The notes under the pieces were generated by a model. That model did no database searches. It saw only the letters and a program-made list of their open reading frames with translations, and was not told the DNA's origin. From Luteimonas sp. RC10 (GTDB lineage Bacteria; Pseudomonadota; Gammaproteobacteria; Xanthomonadales; Xanthomonadaceae): a DNA stretch of 64,000 bases. Location of the stretch: NCBI RefSeq assembly GCF_014192745.1, contig NZ_JACHYJ010000008.1, positions 228,034-292,033 on the forward strand, read 5' to 3'. This document shows positions 10,753-19,978 of this stretch, in pieces (the first letter of the stretch is position 1; each line of letters opens with the position of its first letter). Position numbers and translations under genes: made by a program.

Positions 10753-13700
10753 TCACCATTGCAGGCCGGCGCCCATCGTGAAGCCGACATCGTTGACGGT
10801 GTTGGTCGTGCCGCTGAACTTGTAGACCCAGCGCCCGTTCTCCGAGACCGTCGTGATGCCGACCGCAAGCCCGGCCTCGCGCTCGTAGCCGCTCACCGCC
10901 GCCGAGACCATGCTCTTGCCGGGCATGTAGGCCTGCGGCAGCCCCGCGACCGCCATGGCCGCTGCGACGCCGGCGCGGTACCCGCGATCGATCTCCCAGA
11001 TGTCGGACTGCATCTGCCCAACCCGCATGTCGGTGTAGGCATTCGCCTCGCCGATCGCACGCCCGATCCCGGCGTTGAGCTGGTTGACGTTGACCGCGTC
11101 GGTGCCGGCGGCGCCGGCCCGCACGTTGCGCACCATCACCTCGCCGCCGCCTTGGTTGAGCGTGATCTGGGTCGGATTGGCGCTGCCATCGGGGTTGGTG
11201 TCGTAGCGCACCGTGCCCTGCTCGGATGCGCGCAGCTGCGCCACGTTGACCGCATCGGTATCCTGGGTGCCAGCGGCGACATTGACCACCTGACGTTCGC
11301 TGCCGGCGCTGCCGACCGACACCGTTCCGGCGCGGTCGGCCACCGAGCCCTGGCCCAGTGCCACGGCGCCCTGCGCAGTGTCAGTGACGGTCGCCCCTTG
11401 GCCGATCGCGGTGCCGCCGATCGCCGCGACCGTCGCGCCCTCACCCACTGCGACCGCCTCGCTCGCCGCTGCCAGCACAGTCGTGTTGGCACCGACCGCG
11501 GTGCTGTTGTCGGCATGCACCTTGGCGTTGCCGCCGATCGCGGTGTCGTGGTCGCCGGCAGCGTAGCTATCGCCGCCGACCGCCATGCCGTAGCGGCCGC
11601 CCTTCGTGGCGTTGGCGCCGATCGCCACGCCGCGCTGGCCGTCGACGACGGTCGCATCGTCGGTGCCGTCGCGCGGACCATCGACGGCGACCAGCGGATC
11701 ACGACCGTCTCCGCCACTGCCCGGCGGCAGGTTGTCGATGCGGGTGTTGACCTGGCTCAGGCCGGTATCGAGCGCGGCCAATGCATCGCCCACCGAGTTG
11801 TAGAACGTGCCCTGGATCAGGTAGTCGGGCGGCACCAGGCCGCCGAACGGATCGACTGCGGCACCGCCGCCAAAGATCGCGGCCATGCTCGACATGCTTG
11901 CGAACATCTGCCCACCGTTGATGGCCTGCAGGCTGCCGGCCGCGATCTGCCCCGCGGCGAGGTTGTCGATCACGGTGCCGCCGCTGCCGCCGAGCGTGAT
12001 GCGCGCCATGTCTGCGGTGTCGTAGCGCACTGCGAACGCATCCAGGTCGCCGATCTGGCCTTCCACCGCACGGAGCTGGCGGACATTTGCCGCATCGGTG
12101 TCGTCGATGCCGTCGTCGACGCCGCTGAGCCGGCGCGCGTCGCCATCGACGTTCGCAAAGCTCACCTCGTCGCCGCCGGTCTGGCCGCCGACCGTCATCA
12201 CCAATGTGCCGGGATCCTGCCGCACCAGACCTTCGGTGCCATCGAGCAGGTTGTTAATCGTTGTGGTGTTGCTCGCAGTGCGGCCGTCGAGATTGTCGAG
12301 TGCGGACCCGACATCGCCGAAGTCCGCCGTCGTGCCGGTGTCGTTGCCGTCGTCGAGTGTGTACACCGGACCGGTCACAGCACCGGTCGTCGGATCGATC
12401 GCGGCGCCACCGCCCAGGGCAGCGACCACCGGCGTCAGCTGACCGACATTGACCGCGTCATCCACCGCCACGCCCGCCGCGACGTTGCCGATCGCGGTGC
12501 CGCCGGCGCCGGCCAGCGTCACCCGGCTGTAGTCCGGATTGCCGTCGGCATCGGTGTCGTAGCGCACCGCCGTCGCCCCCAGGTCGCCAACATCGACGAC
12601 CAGGTCGTCGAACGCGCCATCTACTGCATCGAACGCATCGCCGACATTGGTGTAGTTGCCGCCGCGAATCACATAGGTCGGCGCAGAGATCGTGCCGTCG
12701 GCATTGACACCCGCGCCGCCGCCCAGGTGGTCGGCCACCGAACCGGCGACGCCGAACAGTTGCGCGCCATTGATCGCCTCGCTGCTGGTCGCGCTGACCT
12801 CGCCCGCCGCGACATTGCCGATCGCCGTGCCACCGGTGCCGGCCAGGGTCACTCGACTGTAGTCCGGGTTGCCATCAGCGTCCGTGTCGTAGCGCACCGC
12901 AGCTGCGCCCAGGTCGTCGATATCGCCGACGACATCGCTCAACTGGCCCACATTCACCGCATCCGTCGCCTCGATGCCAGCGGCGACGCCGCTGAGCCGC
13001 CGTGCATCGCCCGCGACATTTACAAAGCTCACCTGGTCGCCACCGGTCTGCGCGCCGACCGTCATCACCAGCGTGCCCGGATCCTGCCGCACCAGACCTT
13101 CGGTGCCGTCGAGCAGGTTGTTGATCGTTGTGGTGTTGCTCGCAGTGCGGCCGTCGAGATTGTCGAGCGCGGAACCGACATCGCCGAAGTCGGCGGTCGT
13201 GCCGGTATCGCTGCCGTCGTCGAGCGTGTAGACCGGCCCGGTCACCGCGCCCGTCGTCGGGTCGATCGCCGCTCCGCCGCCGAGCGCTGTCACCACCGGC
13301 GACAGCTGACCGACATTGACTGCCTCGTCCGCCGCGACGCCCGCCGCGACGTTGCCGATCGCGGTGCCACCGGCACCGGCCAGCGTCACTCGGCTGTAGT
13401 CCGGATTGCCGTCGGCGTCGGTGTCGTAGCGCACCGCGGTCGCCCCGAGGTCGCCGACGTCCACGACCAGGTCGTCGAACGCGCCATCCACCGCGTCGAA
13501 CGCATCGCCGACATTGGTGTAGTTGCCGCCACGGATCACATAGGTCGGCGCGGAGATCGTACCGTCGGCGTTGACACCCGCGCCGCCGCCCAGATGATCG
13601 GCGACCGACCCGGCGACACCGAACAGTTGCGCCCCATTGATGGCCTCGCTGCTCGTCGCGCTGACCTCGCCCGCCGCCACATTGCCGATCGCCGTGCCAC

Positions 13701-16377
13701 CGGTGCCGGCCAACGTCACCCGGCTGTAGTCCGGATTGCCGTCGGCGTCGGTGTCGTAGCGCACCGCAGATGCACCCAGGTCGTCGATATCGCCGACGAC
13801 ATCGCTCAACTGGCTCACGTTCACCGCATCCGTTGCCTCGACACCGGCGGCCACCCCGCTGAGCCGACGCGCATCGCCGCCCGCGTTCGCAAAGCTCACC
13901 TCATCGCCGCCGGTCTGGCCGCCGACCGTCATCACCAGCGTGCCCGGATCCTGCCGCACCAGACCTTCGGTGCCATCGAGCAGGTTGTTGATCGTCGTGG
14001 TGTTGCTTGCGGTGCGTCCGTCGAGATTGGCGAGCGCGGAGCCGACATCGCCGAAGTCCGTGGTCGTGCCCGTGTCATTGCCATCGTCGAGGGTATACAC
14101 CGGGCCGGTCACCGCACCGGTCGTCGGGTCGATCGCGGCATTGCCGCCGAGGGCCGCAACCACTGGCGTCAGCTGCCCGACATTGACCGCCTCGTCGGCG
14201 GCCACGCCCGCGGCGACATTGCCGATCGCGGTGCCGCCGGCGCCGGCCAGCGTCACACGGCTGTAGTCCGGATTGCCATCGACATCGGTGTCGTAGCGCA
14301 CCGCCGTCGCGCCCAGGTCGCCGACGTCGTCGACCAGGTCGTCGAACGCGCCGTCCACTGCATCGAATGCATCACCGACGTTGGTGTAGTTGCCGCCACG
14401 GATCACATAGGTCGGCGCGGAGATTGTGCCGTCGGCGTTGACACCCGCGCCGCCGCCCAGGTGGTCGGCGACCGAACCGGCGACGCCGAACAGTTGCGCG
14501 CCATTGATCGCTTCGCTGCTGGCCGCGCTGACCTCGCCCGCTGCGACATTGCCGAGCGCGGTGCCACCGGTCCCGGCCAGGGTCACCCGGCTGTAGTCCG
14601 GATTGCCATCGACATCGGCGTCGTACTGCACTGCCAACGCGCCGAGGTCGTCAACGGCATCGGCCACGTCAGTCAATTGCGTGACATTCACCGCGTCCGT
14701 CGCCTCGACACCGGCGGCCACGCCGCTCAGCCGCCGCGCATCGCCACCGGCGTTCGCAAAGCTCACCTCATCGCCGCCGGTCTGGCCGCCGACCGTCATC
14801 ACCAGCGTGCCCGGATCCTGCCGCACCAGACCTTCGGTGCCATCGAGCAGGTTGTTGATCGTCGTGGTGTTGCTTGCGGTGCGTCCGTCGAGATTGGCGA
14901 GCGCGGAGCCGACATCACCGAAGTTGGCCGTTGTGCCGGTGTCGCTGCCGTCGTCGAGCGTGTACACCGGTCCGGTCACCGCGCCGGTGGTCGGATCGAT
15001 CGCGGCATTGCCACCCAGCGCAGCCACCACCGGCGACAACTGCCCGACATTGACCGCCTCGTCGGCCGCGACGCCAGGGGCCACGTTGCCGATCGTAGTC
15101 CCGCCAGCGCCCGCCAGCGTGATGCGGCCAAAATTCGGCGCACCTGCGCCATCGTCGTCATAGCGGACCGCGAAGGCGCCAACACTGTCGACGTCGGCCA
15201 GCGCGCCCTGCAGTTGGGCCAGGTTGACGGCGTCCGTCGCCGCGCTGCCCGCCGCGACATTGGTCAACTGGCGCGCCGCCGTCCCGTTGCCGATCGACAC
15301 CTCACCTGCCGAAGTCTGCAACGCCTGCAGACCGGGCGCCACATAGCCTGCCTGCGCGCCTCGGATCGTGACCGAATCGGCGCCCAGCGCGACGCTGTTG
15401 GCGTGCACCGAACTGGCGTTCGCACCCAGAATCGTCTGCCGGTCCGCCGTGCCCGACGCGTTGTGGCCGATGACTACCGCATTGCCGAGCCTGGCGGCGT
15501 AGTTGCCATCCGGACCGCCGGTCCAGCCGAGGTCGGTCGCCGAAACAGCCGGCAACACGTGGCTGGCATTGGTGCCCATCACGACAGTGTTCGAGCCGTT
15601 CGCTGCCGCACCATCGCCGACAATGATCTGATAGTCCTGCGCGGGCAACGTGTCCCAGGTATAGGTGCCGAGTACGCCCGGCACGCACACCCCGATGCCG
15701 ACGACCAACTCGCAACTGGGATCGTTGTTCTGGCCGGCGTAGTTGCCGATCGGCACACTGATGTAGCTGCCCGAGCTGGCGCGGCCGATGATCGTGGTGT
15801 GGTCGGCCGGACGGTTGCCGTTGAGGTCGAGCACGTCGGGGATCGTCAGCAGGTCGGTGCCGAGCAGCGATACCGACTGGAACGCGTAGCTGAAGTTCTC
15901 GCGCGCTATCGACAGGCACTCGTCGGGCAGCAGCGTGCCATTGCCCAACAATCCGCAGGCGCGGTACTGGTTCGAGACCGGCAGCAGGAAGTTGGTCAAA
16001 TGCTGCACCAGCCCGGGCAGCGTACCGCCGGTCAGGCCACCTGGATCGATCACCCCCATGGGCGCGACACCGCCGGCGACGGCACGCGACTGGCCCATCG
16101 CCGCGGTCGACCACAGGGGCAACGCGCCGCCGGCCAGCACGCGTTCGTTCTCGTTGAGATGGCGCTCGACGAGTTCGGTGATTTTTTCCGGGTCCGCCGC
16201 CGACGACCCGATCGTCCGCTCCTGGGCGGCCGCGCTTGCGATCGCCGGCATACAGACGATCGCCAGCACCGCAGCACGCACGCGACGCCCATCTCGGACG
16301 CGCCGGTCGGCCAGTTCGGATGCGACGACGTAGGCCCCGAGCGCACGGTTCCAGATCCTGCAGAAGACCTTGTTCAT
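10753..16377 (-). CDS. YadA-type trimeric autotransporter adhesin
   Basis: The 1,874-residue product begins with an extended signal (MNKVFCRIWNRALGAYVVAS, an ESPR) and ends with a YadA anchor (AMAVAGLPQAYMPGKS..., last residues GFTMGAGLQW) that forms the trimeric beta-barrel. The passenger has a long N-terminal region with four cysteines (unusual in autotransporters), neck and stalk motifs of the form RRLSGVAAG.EATDAVNV.QL, 3.5 nearly identical 289-residue repeats, and near the C-terminus a YadA-head beta-roll (AVGEGATV, AIGQGATV, ALGQGSV). The ATG at 16377 has GAGGGA six bases upstream. Family function is surface adhesion and biofilm; the ligand is unknown. Confidence 0.95.
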   Translation of the reverse strand: MNKVFCRIWNRALGAYVVASELADRRVRDGRRVRAAVLAIVCMPAIASAAAQERTIGSSAADPEKITELVERHLNENERVLAGGALPLWSTAAMGQSRAVAGGVAPMGVIDPGGLTGGTLPGLVQHLTNFLLPVSNQYRACGLLGNGTLLPDECLSIARENFSYAFQSVSLLGTDLLTIPDVLDLNGNRPADHTTIIGRASSGSYISVPIGNYAGQNNDPSCELVVGIGVCVPGVLGTYTWDTLPAQDYQIIVGDGAAANGSNTVVMGTNASHVLPAVSATDLGWTGGPDGNYAARLGNAVVIGHNASGTADRQTILGANASSVHANSVALGADSVTIRGAQAGYVAPGLQALQTSAGEVSIGNGTAARQLTNVAAGSAATDAVNLAQLQGALADVDSVGAFAVRYDDDGAGAPNFGRITLAGAGGTTIGNVAPGVAADEAVNVGQLSPVVAALGGNAAIDPTTGAVTGPVYTLDDGSDTGTTANFGDVGSALANLDGRTASNTTTINNLLDGTEGLVRQDPGTLVMTVGGQTGGDEVSFANAGGDARRLSGVAAGVEATDAVNVTQLTDVADAVDDLGALAVQYDADVDGNPDYSRVTLAGTGGTALGNVAAGEVSAASSEAINGAQLFGVAGSVADHLGGGAGVNADGTISAPTYVIRGGNYTNVGDAFDAVDGAFDDLVDDVGDLGATAVRYDTDVDGNPDYSRVTLAGAGGTAIGNVAAGVAADEAVNVGQLTPVVAALGGNAAIDPTTGAVTGPVYTLDDGNDTGTTTDFGDVGSALANLDGRTASNTTTINNLLDGTEGLVRQDPGTLVMTVGGQTGGDEVSFANAGGDARRLSGVAAGVEATDAVNVSQLSDVVGDIDDLGASAVRYDTDADGNPDYSRVTLAGTGGTAIGNVAAGEVSATSSEAINGAQLFGVAGSVADHLGGGAGVNADGTISAPTYVIRGGNYTNVGDAFDAVDGAFDDLVVDVGDLGATAVRYDTDADGNPDYSRVTLAGAGGTAIGNVAAGVAADEAVNVGQLSPVVTALGGGAAIDPTTGAVTGPVYTLDDGSDTGTTADFGDVGSALDNLDGRTASNTTTINNLLDGTEGLVRQDPGTLVMTVGAQTGGDQVSFVNVAGDARRLSGVAAGIEATDAVNVGQLSDVVGDIDDLGAAAVRYDTDADGNPDYSRVTLAGTGGTAIGNVAAGEVSATSSEAINGAQLFGVAGSVADHLGGGAGVNADGTISAPTYVIRGGNYTNVGDAFDAVDGAFDDLVVDVGDLGATAVRYDTDADGNPDYSRVTLAGAGGTAIGNVAAGVAVDDAVNVGQLTPVVAALGGGAAIDPTTGAVTGPVYTLDDGNDTGTTADFGDVGSALDNLDGRTASNTTTINNLLDGTEGLVRQDPGTLVMTVGGQTGGDEVSFANVDGDARRLSGVDDGIDDTDAANVRQLRAVEGQIGDLDAFAVRYDTADMARITLGGSGGTVIDNLAAGQIAAGSLQAINGGQMFASMSSMAAIFGGGAAVDPFGGLVPPDYLIQGTFYNSVGDALAALDTGLSQVNTRIDNLPPGSGGDGRDPLVAVDGPRDGTDDATVVDGQRGVAIGANATKGGRYGMAVGGDSYAAGDHDTAIGGNAKVHADNSTAVGANTTVLAAASEAVAVGEGATVAAIGGTAIGQGATVTDTAQGAVALGQGSVADRAGTVSVGSAGSERQVVNVAAGTQDTDAVNVAQLRASEQGTVRYDTNPDGSANPTQITLNQGGGEVMVRNVRAGAAGTDAVNVNQLNAGIGRAIGEANAYTDMRVGQMQSDIWEIDRGYRAGVAAAMAVAGLPQAYMPGKSMVSAAVSGYEREAGLAVGITTVSENGRWVYKFSGTTNTVNDVGFTMGAGLQW
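12120..15110 (-). repeat. 3.5 tandem 867-bp repeats inside the adhesin gene
   Basis: The word ACCGTCATCA recurs at 12191, 13058, 13925 and 14792, exactly 867 bp apart, and flanking sequence is nearly identical. Each unit encodes 289 residues with the stalk motifs GNPDYSRVTLAG, INGAQLFGVAGSVADHLGGG and NTTTINNLLDGTEGLVRQD. The near-identity indicates recent duplication or homogenisation. Confidence 0.92.
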
Positions 16378-16433
16378 CCCGCTTCCCTCGTTGTTCATGA
16401 GGGCTCAAGGGAACCGCGCCGCGCTACGGGTGT

Positions 16434-16447
16434 GAATCAGACGATTC
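16434..16447. promoter_or_regulatory. Inverted repeat upstream of the adhesin gene
   Basis: GAATC-AGAC-GATTC is a perfect dyad about 57-70 bp before the adhesin ATG. Its position suits a regulator site, and the neighbouring RcsB-like gene is a natural candidate, but no binding is shown. Confidence 0.3.
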
Positions 16448-16614
16448 TCAAAAATCGCGACTGTCGTCACAGACGTTTGGTCTGCAGGCGCACGCGTCAT
16501 CTGCGCGGCGATCGATTGCCACGATGGCGTTGCATCCTCGAACGGCCGCGCCTTCGCACCGCCGGCCGTATACATCCGTCGTCGCCGTGCATGCGCTGAC
16601 GCGCACCCACTCGC

Positions 16615-17274
16615 TCAGCGCGCCAGCCCGCCGGACAACGCGTACGCGTAGAGCTGGCTGTGGTTATCGAGTCCCAGCTTGCGCATCGCGTCGCTCTTCT
16701 GCCGGCTGACGGTCTTGACACTGCGCGAGAACGACGATGCGATCTCGCTGACCGTCTTGCCGCTGGCGAACAGGCGCACGACCTCTGCTTCCTGCCGCGA
16801 CAGCGGCGCGCCGCGGCCGCATCCGGTCGCGGCATCGAGCAAGCGCTGAATGCTCCGACTCAGGTAGCGCCGGCCGCTTGCCGCACATCGGATCGCGGCC
16901 GGGAGCTCATCGAGTGCACCGGATTTATCGACGATCGCGTGCACACCCAGCTCGAGCATCGCACGCAGCAGCGGCGGATTGCGGACTTCGGTAAACACCG
17001 CCACGCCGATCGCCGGAAACCGCGTCCGCAATTGCCCCAATAGCCGCAAACCGTCCCCGGCACGGGGATCGGCGGCCTGCATGGAGAAATCCGTGACCAC
17101 GACATTGCAGTCGAACCGCGCCTGCAGCATCTGCAGCAAGGCCTGCCCGCTTGCCGCTTCGCCGGTGAGATGCATGCCCGAATCGGGCGCGTGCAACACC
17201 GCGCGCATGCCGGCCAGCACAATCGGCCGCTCGTCGGCCGCATAGACCCGGATCGTTTCCATCGACAGTGCCAT
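16615..17274 (-). CDS. RcsB-like LuxR-family response regulator
   Basis: A 219-residue two-domain regulator. The receiver domain has the acidic pair at residues 14-15 (AADERP), the likely phospho-acceptor Asp 62 (VVVTDFSM) and Lys in VDKSGA. The C-terminal LuxR helix-turn-helix (LSRQEAEVVRLFASGKTVSE, then SRSVKTVSRQKSDAMRKLGL) is strikingly close to RcsB. No histidine kinase or phosphotransfer partner is adjacent. It lies directly upstream of the trimeric adhesin, same strand, 237 bp apart, which suggests it controls adhesion. The alternative start METIRVYAADERP (17262) is equally possible. Confidence 0.9.
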   Translation of the reverse strand: MALSMETIRVYAADERPIVLAGMRAVLHAPDSGMHLTGEAASGQALLQMLQARFDCNVVVTDFSMQAADPRAGDGLRLLGQLRTRFPAIGVAVFTEVRNPPLLRAMLELGVHAIVDKSGALDELPAAIRCAASGRRYLSRSIQRLLDAATGCGRGAPLSRQEAEVVRLFASGKTVSEIASSFSRSVKTVSRQKSDAMRKLGLDNHSQLYAYALSGGLAR

Positions 17275-17376
17275 TCCCTAGCCCCCCATCCACAACGCAC
17301 ACCCCGCGTATAGGGGCAACGTACCGCGCATCGAAGTGGTGGCCGCATGAAGATCGTCTATTCATGCAGATGACCA

Positions 17377-17398
17377 GGCGATACCTAGGGAAATCGCC
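17377..17398. promoter_or_regulatory. Inverted repeat upstream of the RcsB-like gene
   Basis: GGCGAT (17377-17382) and ATCGCC (17393-17398) form a dyad with a 10-bp spacer in the gap between recG and the regulator gene. It could be an autoregulatory site; nothing more can be said. Confidence 0.2.
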
Positions 17399-17410
17399 GA
17401 TAGACAGATA

Positions 17411-19504
17411 TCAGGCCGCCGCGTAGCGCGCCGCGCCCCCGATCCAGCGTGCGACCAGCCGGTCCGCGCACTGCGGATCGGTCCGCAACAAGGCCTCGCC
17501 GAGCCGATGGACGACCGGCAGCAGGTCGGCATCACGCGCCAGATCGGCAAGCCGGAACTCGGCCAGACCGGTCTGCCGCGTGCCCAGCAGTTCGCCCGGC
17601 CCACGCAACGCCAGGTCCTTCTCGGCGATCACGAAGCCATCGCCAGTCGTGCGCATCGTGTCGAGCCGTTCGCGCGCGGTGCGCGAGAGCGGTGGCTGAT
17701 ACAGCAGCACGCAGCTCGATGCAGCGCTGCCTCGCCCGACGCGCCCGCGCAACTGATGCAGTTGCGCCAGCCCGAGGCGCTCGGCGTTCTCGATCACCAT
17801 CAGCGACGCATTGGGCACGTCCACGCCGACCTCGATCACGGTGGTGGCGACCAGCAGGTCACTGTGACCGTCCTTGAATGCGCGCATCGCGGCCTGTTTC
17901 TCGGCGGCGCGCAGGCGGCCGTGCACGAAGCCGATCCGCAGGTCCGGCAAGGCTGCGGACAGTTGCTCGAACGTCGTCTGCGCGGCCTGCGCCACGACCT
18001 CGTCGGACTCGTCGATCAGGGTGCAGACCCAGTACGCCTGCCGGCCCTGCGCGCACGCCGCGCGCACGCGCTCGATCAGCTCGGCGCGCCGGCCGGCGCC
18101 GAGCACCACGGTCTGCACCGGCGTGCGACCGGGTGGAAGTTCGTCGATCGCCGACACGTCGAGATCGGCGTAGGCCGCCATCGCCAGCGTGCGCGGAATC
18201 GGCGTGGCGGTCATCACCAGTTGGTGCGGCACGCTGCCCGCCTGCGCGCCCTTGTCGCGCAGCGCCAGGCGCTGGTGCACGCCGAAGCGGTGCTGCTCGT
18301 CGACGATCGCCAGTGCCAGGTCGTGGAACTCGACCGCCTGCTGCATCAGCGCATGGGTGCCGACCACCAGTTGCGCGACGCCCGCGGCGATGTCCGCAGC
18401 CGCGGCCGCGCGCGCGCGTCCAGTGACCTTGCCCGCAAGCCACGCGACACGGACGCCCAAGGGCGCGAGCCAGGTCGACAGATTGCGGAAATGCTGTTCG
18501 GCCAGCAGTTCGGTCGGCGCCATCAGCGCCGCCTGACGGCCCGAGTCGATCGCCGCCAGCGCGGCCAACGCGGCGACGACGGTCTTGCCGCTGCCCACAT
18601 CGCCCTGGACCAGGCGCAGCATCGGACGCGGCTGCGCGAGATCGCGCACGATCTCGGCGTGGACGCGGCGCTGCGCGCCGGTCAGCGCGAACGGCAGGCC
18701 GGCCTCCATCGCGGCGGCGAGCGGCCCGGGCCGCAGCACCGGCGCACGATGGGCCTGCAGCGCAATCCGCTGCCGCCGCAGGCTCAGGTGATGGGCCAGC
18801 ATCTCCTCCAAGGCCAGCCGCCGCTGCGCCGGATGACGTCCGGACAACAACGCGCCCAGGTCCACATCCGGCGGCGGACGATGCACGGTCAGCAGCGCCT
18901 CGCGCAAGGACGGCAACGCGAGTCCGGCAAGCAGATCGGCCGGCACCAGCTCCAACGCGTCGCCGTCGGGCAAGCGGTCGAGCGCATGCCCGATCATGCG
19001 GCGCAGCGTCGCCGGCCCGATGCCCTCGATGGCCGGGTAGACCGGGTCGAGCGCGTCCTCGACCACCGGATCGGCGGCATCGCCGATCAGCCGGTAGCTG
19101 GGATGGACGATTTCCAGGCCGTGTTGCCCCGGCCGCGGCGTGCCGTAGACGCACAGCGGCGTGCCGACCGCGAACTGCGCCAACTGGGCGGCGCGGAAAT
19201 GGAAGAACCGCAACACCAGGGTCGCCCCCGATCCGTCGCCGATCGCGACACGCAGCATCGGACGCCGACGGAACGCACGATCTACCGCTTCGACCCGGCC
19301 CTGTACCTGGGCTGGCACACCGCTGCGCAGCGCGCGGATCGGCACGATCCGGGTCCGGTCCTCGTACTGGCGCGGCAGGTGCAGCCACAGGTCGCCGACC
19401 GTGGCCAGCCCGCGCGCGGCCAGCTTGTCGGCGACTTTCGGGCCGACGCCGGGCAGCGTCGACACCGACGCGGCGCCGGCCGTGGCGAGCGCCGGCCTGC
19501 TCAT
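17411..19504 (-). CDS. recG: ATP-dependent DNA helicase RecG
   Basis: RecG remodels stalled replication forks and branch-migrates Holliday junctions. The 697-residue product has the N-terminal wedge/OB domain (VEAVDRAFRRRPMLRVAIGD), Walker A (GDVGSGKTVVA), the DEQH box (VDEQHRFGVHQR), TATPIPRT and helicase C motifs including the conserved QLRGRVGRG. Full family length. It precedes the RcsB-like gene and follows ridA on the same strand, which resembles the common spoT-ridA-recG order. Confidence 0.97.
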   Translation of the reverse strand: MSRPALATAGAASVSTLPGVGPKVADKLAARGLATVGDLWLHLPRQYEDRTRIVPIRALRSGVPAQVQGRVEAVDRAFRRRPMLRVAIGDGSGATLVLRFFHFRAAQLAQFAVGTPLCVYGTPRPGQHGLEIVHPSYRLIGDAADPVVEDALDPVYPAIEGIGPATLRRMIGHALDRLPDGDALELVPADLLAGLALPSLREALLTVHRPPPDVDLGALLSGRHPAQRRLALEEMLAHHLSLRRQRIALQAHRAPVLRPGPLAAAMEAGLPFALTGAQRRVHAEIVRDLAQPRPMLRLVQGDVGSGKTVVAALAALAAIDSGRQAALMAPTELLAEQHFRNLSTWLAPLGVRVAWLAGKVTGRARAAAAADIAAGVAQLVVGTHALMQQAVEFHDLALAIVDEQHRFGVHQRLALRDKGAQAGSVPHQLVMTATPIPRTLAMAAYADLDVSAIDELPPGRTPVQTVVLGAGRRAELIERVRAACAQGRQAYWVCTLIDESDEVVAQAAQTTFEQLSAALPDLRIGFVHGRLRAAEKQAAMRAFKDGHSDLLVATTVIEVGVDVPNASLMVIENAERLGLAQLHQLRGRVGRGSAASSCVLLYQPPLSRTARERLDTMRTTGDGFVIAEKDLALRGPGELLGTRQTGLAEFRLADLARDADLLPVVHRLGEALLRTDPQCADRLVARWIGGAARYAAA

Positions 19505-19523
19505 CTGCGCGGCACGCCTGGGA

Positions 19524-19907
19524 TCAGACGAGCACCATCACCGCGTCGACCTCGAAGCGCGCGCCCTTGGGCAGCGCCGGCACTTCGATCGTCGAGCGCG
19601 CGGGATACGGCGCGTCGAAGTAGTCGGCCATCACCGCATTGACCTGTGCGAACTCGCCCAGATCGGTGACGTACAGGCCCACGCGCACGATGTCGGCCAT
19701 GCTGCCGCCGGCGGCTTCGGCCACGGCCTTGAGGTTGTCGAAGGCGCGACGCGCCTGCGCCGAAATGTCGCCCTCGACGATCTCGCCGGTCGCCGGATCG
19801 AGCGGGATCTGCCCGGAGAAGTACACGGTGTCGCCGGCGCGGACGGCCTGGGAATACGGGCCGATCGCGGCGGGCGCGTCCTGGGTGCTGATAGGCGTGC
19901 GGGGCAT
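19524..19907 (-). CDS. ridA: RidA family enamine/imine deaminase
   Basis: Hydrolyses reactive enamine/imine intermediates such as 2-aminoacrylate to keto acids. The 127-residue product shows the family pattern: [28 protein letters not shown], and [20 protein letters not shown] containing the catalytic Arg. It lies between spoT and recG, a frequent arrangement in Gammaproteobacteria. Confidence 0.96.
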   Translation of the reverse strand: MPRTPISTQDAPAAIGPYSQAVRAGDTVYFSGQIPLDPATGEIVEGDISAQARRAFDNLKAVAEAAGGSMADIVRVGLYVTDLGEFAQVNAVMADYFDAPYPARSTIEVPALPKGARFEVDAVMVLV

Positions 19908-19978
19908 TACGGAACTCCGGTGGAAGATCCCGCCATTGTAGGGCGATGCCCGCGCGCGGTCGCCCGGGCGACCGCGGG

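Noticed and set aside
10552..16599. A 2,015-codon open frame on the + strand across the adhesin gene
   Set aside because: It is the antisense of the repetitive, GC-rich adhesin gene. Its product is a run of Arg, His, Val and Asp without domain pattern, while the - strand has ESPR, stalk repeats and YadA anchor.
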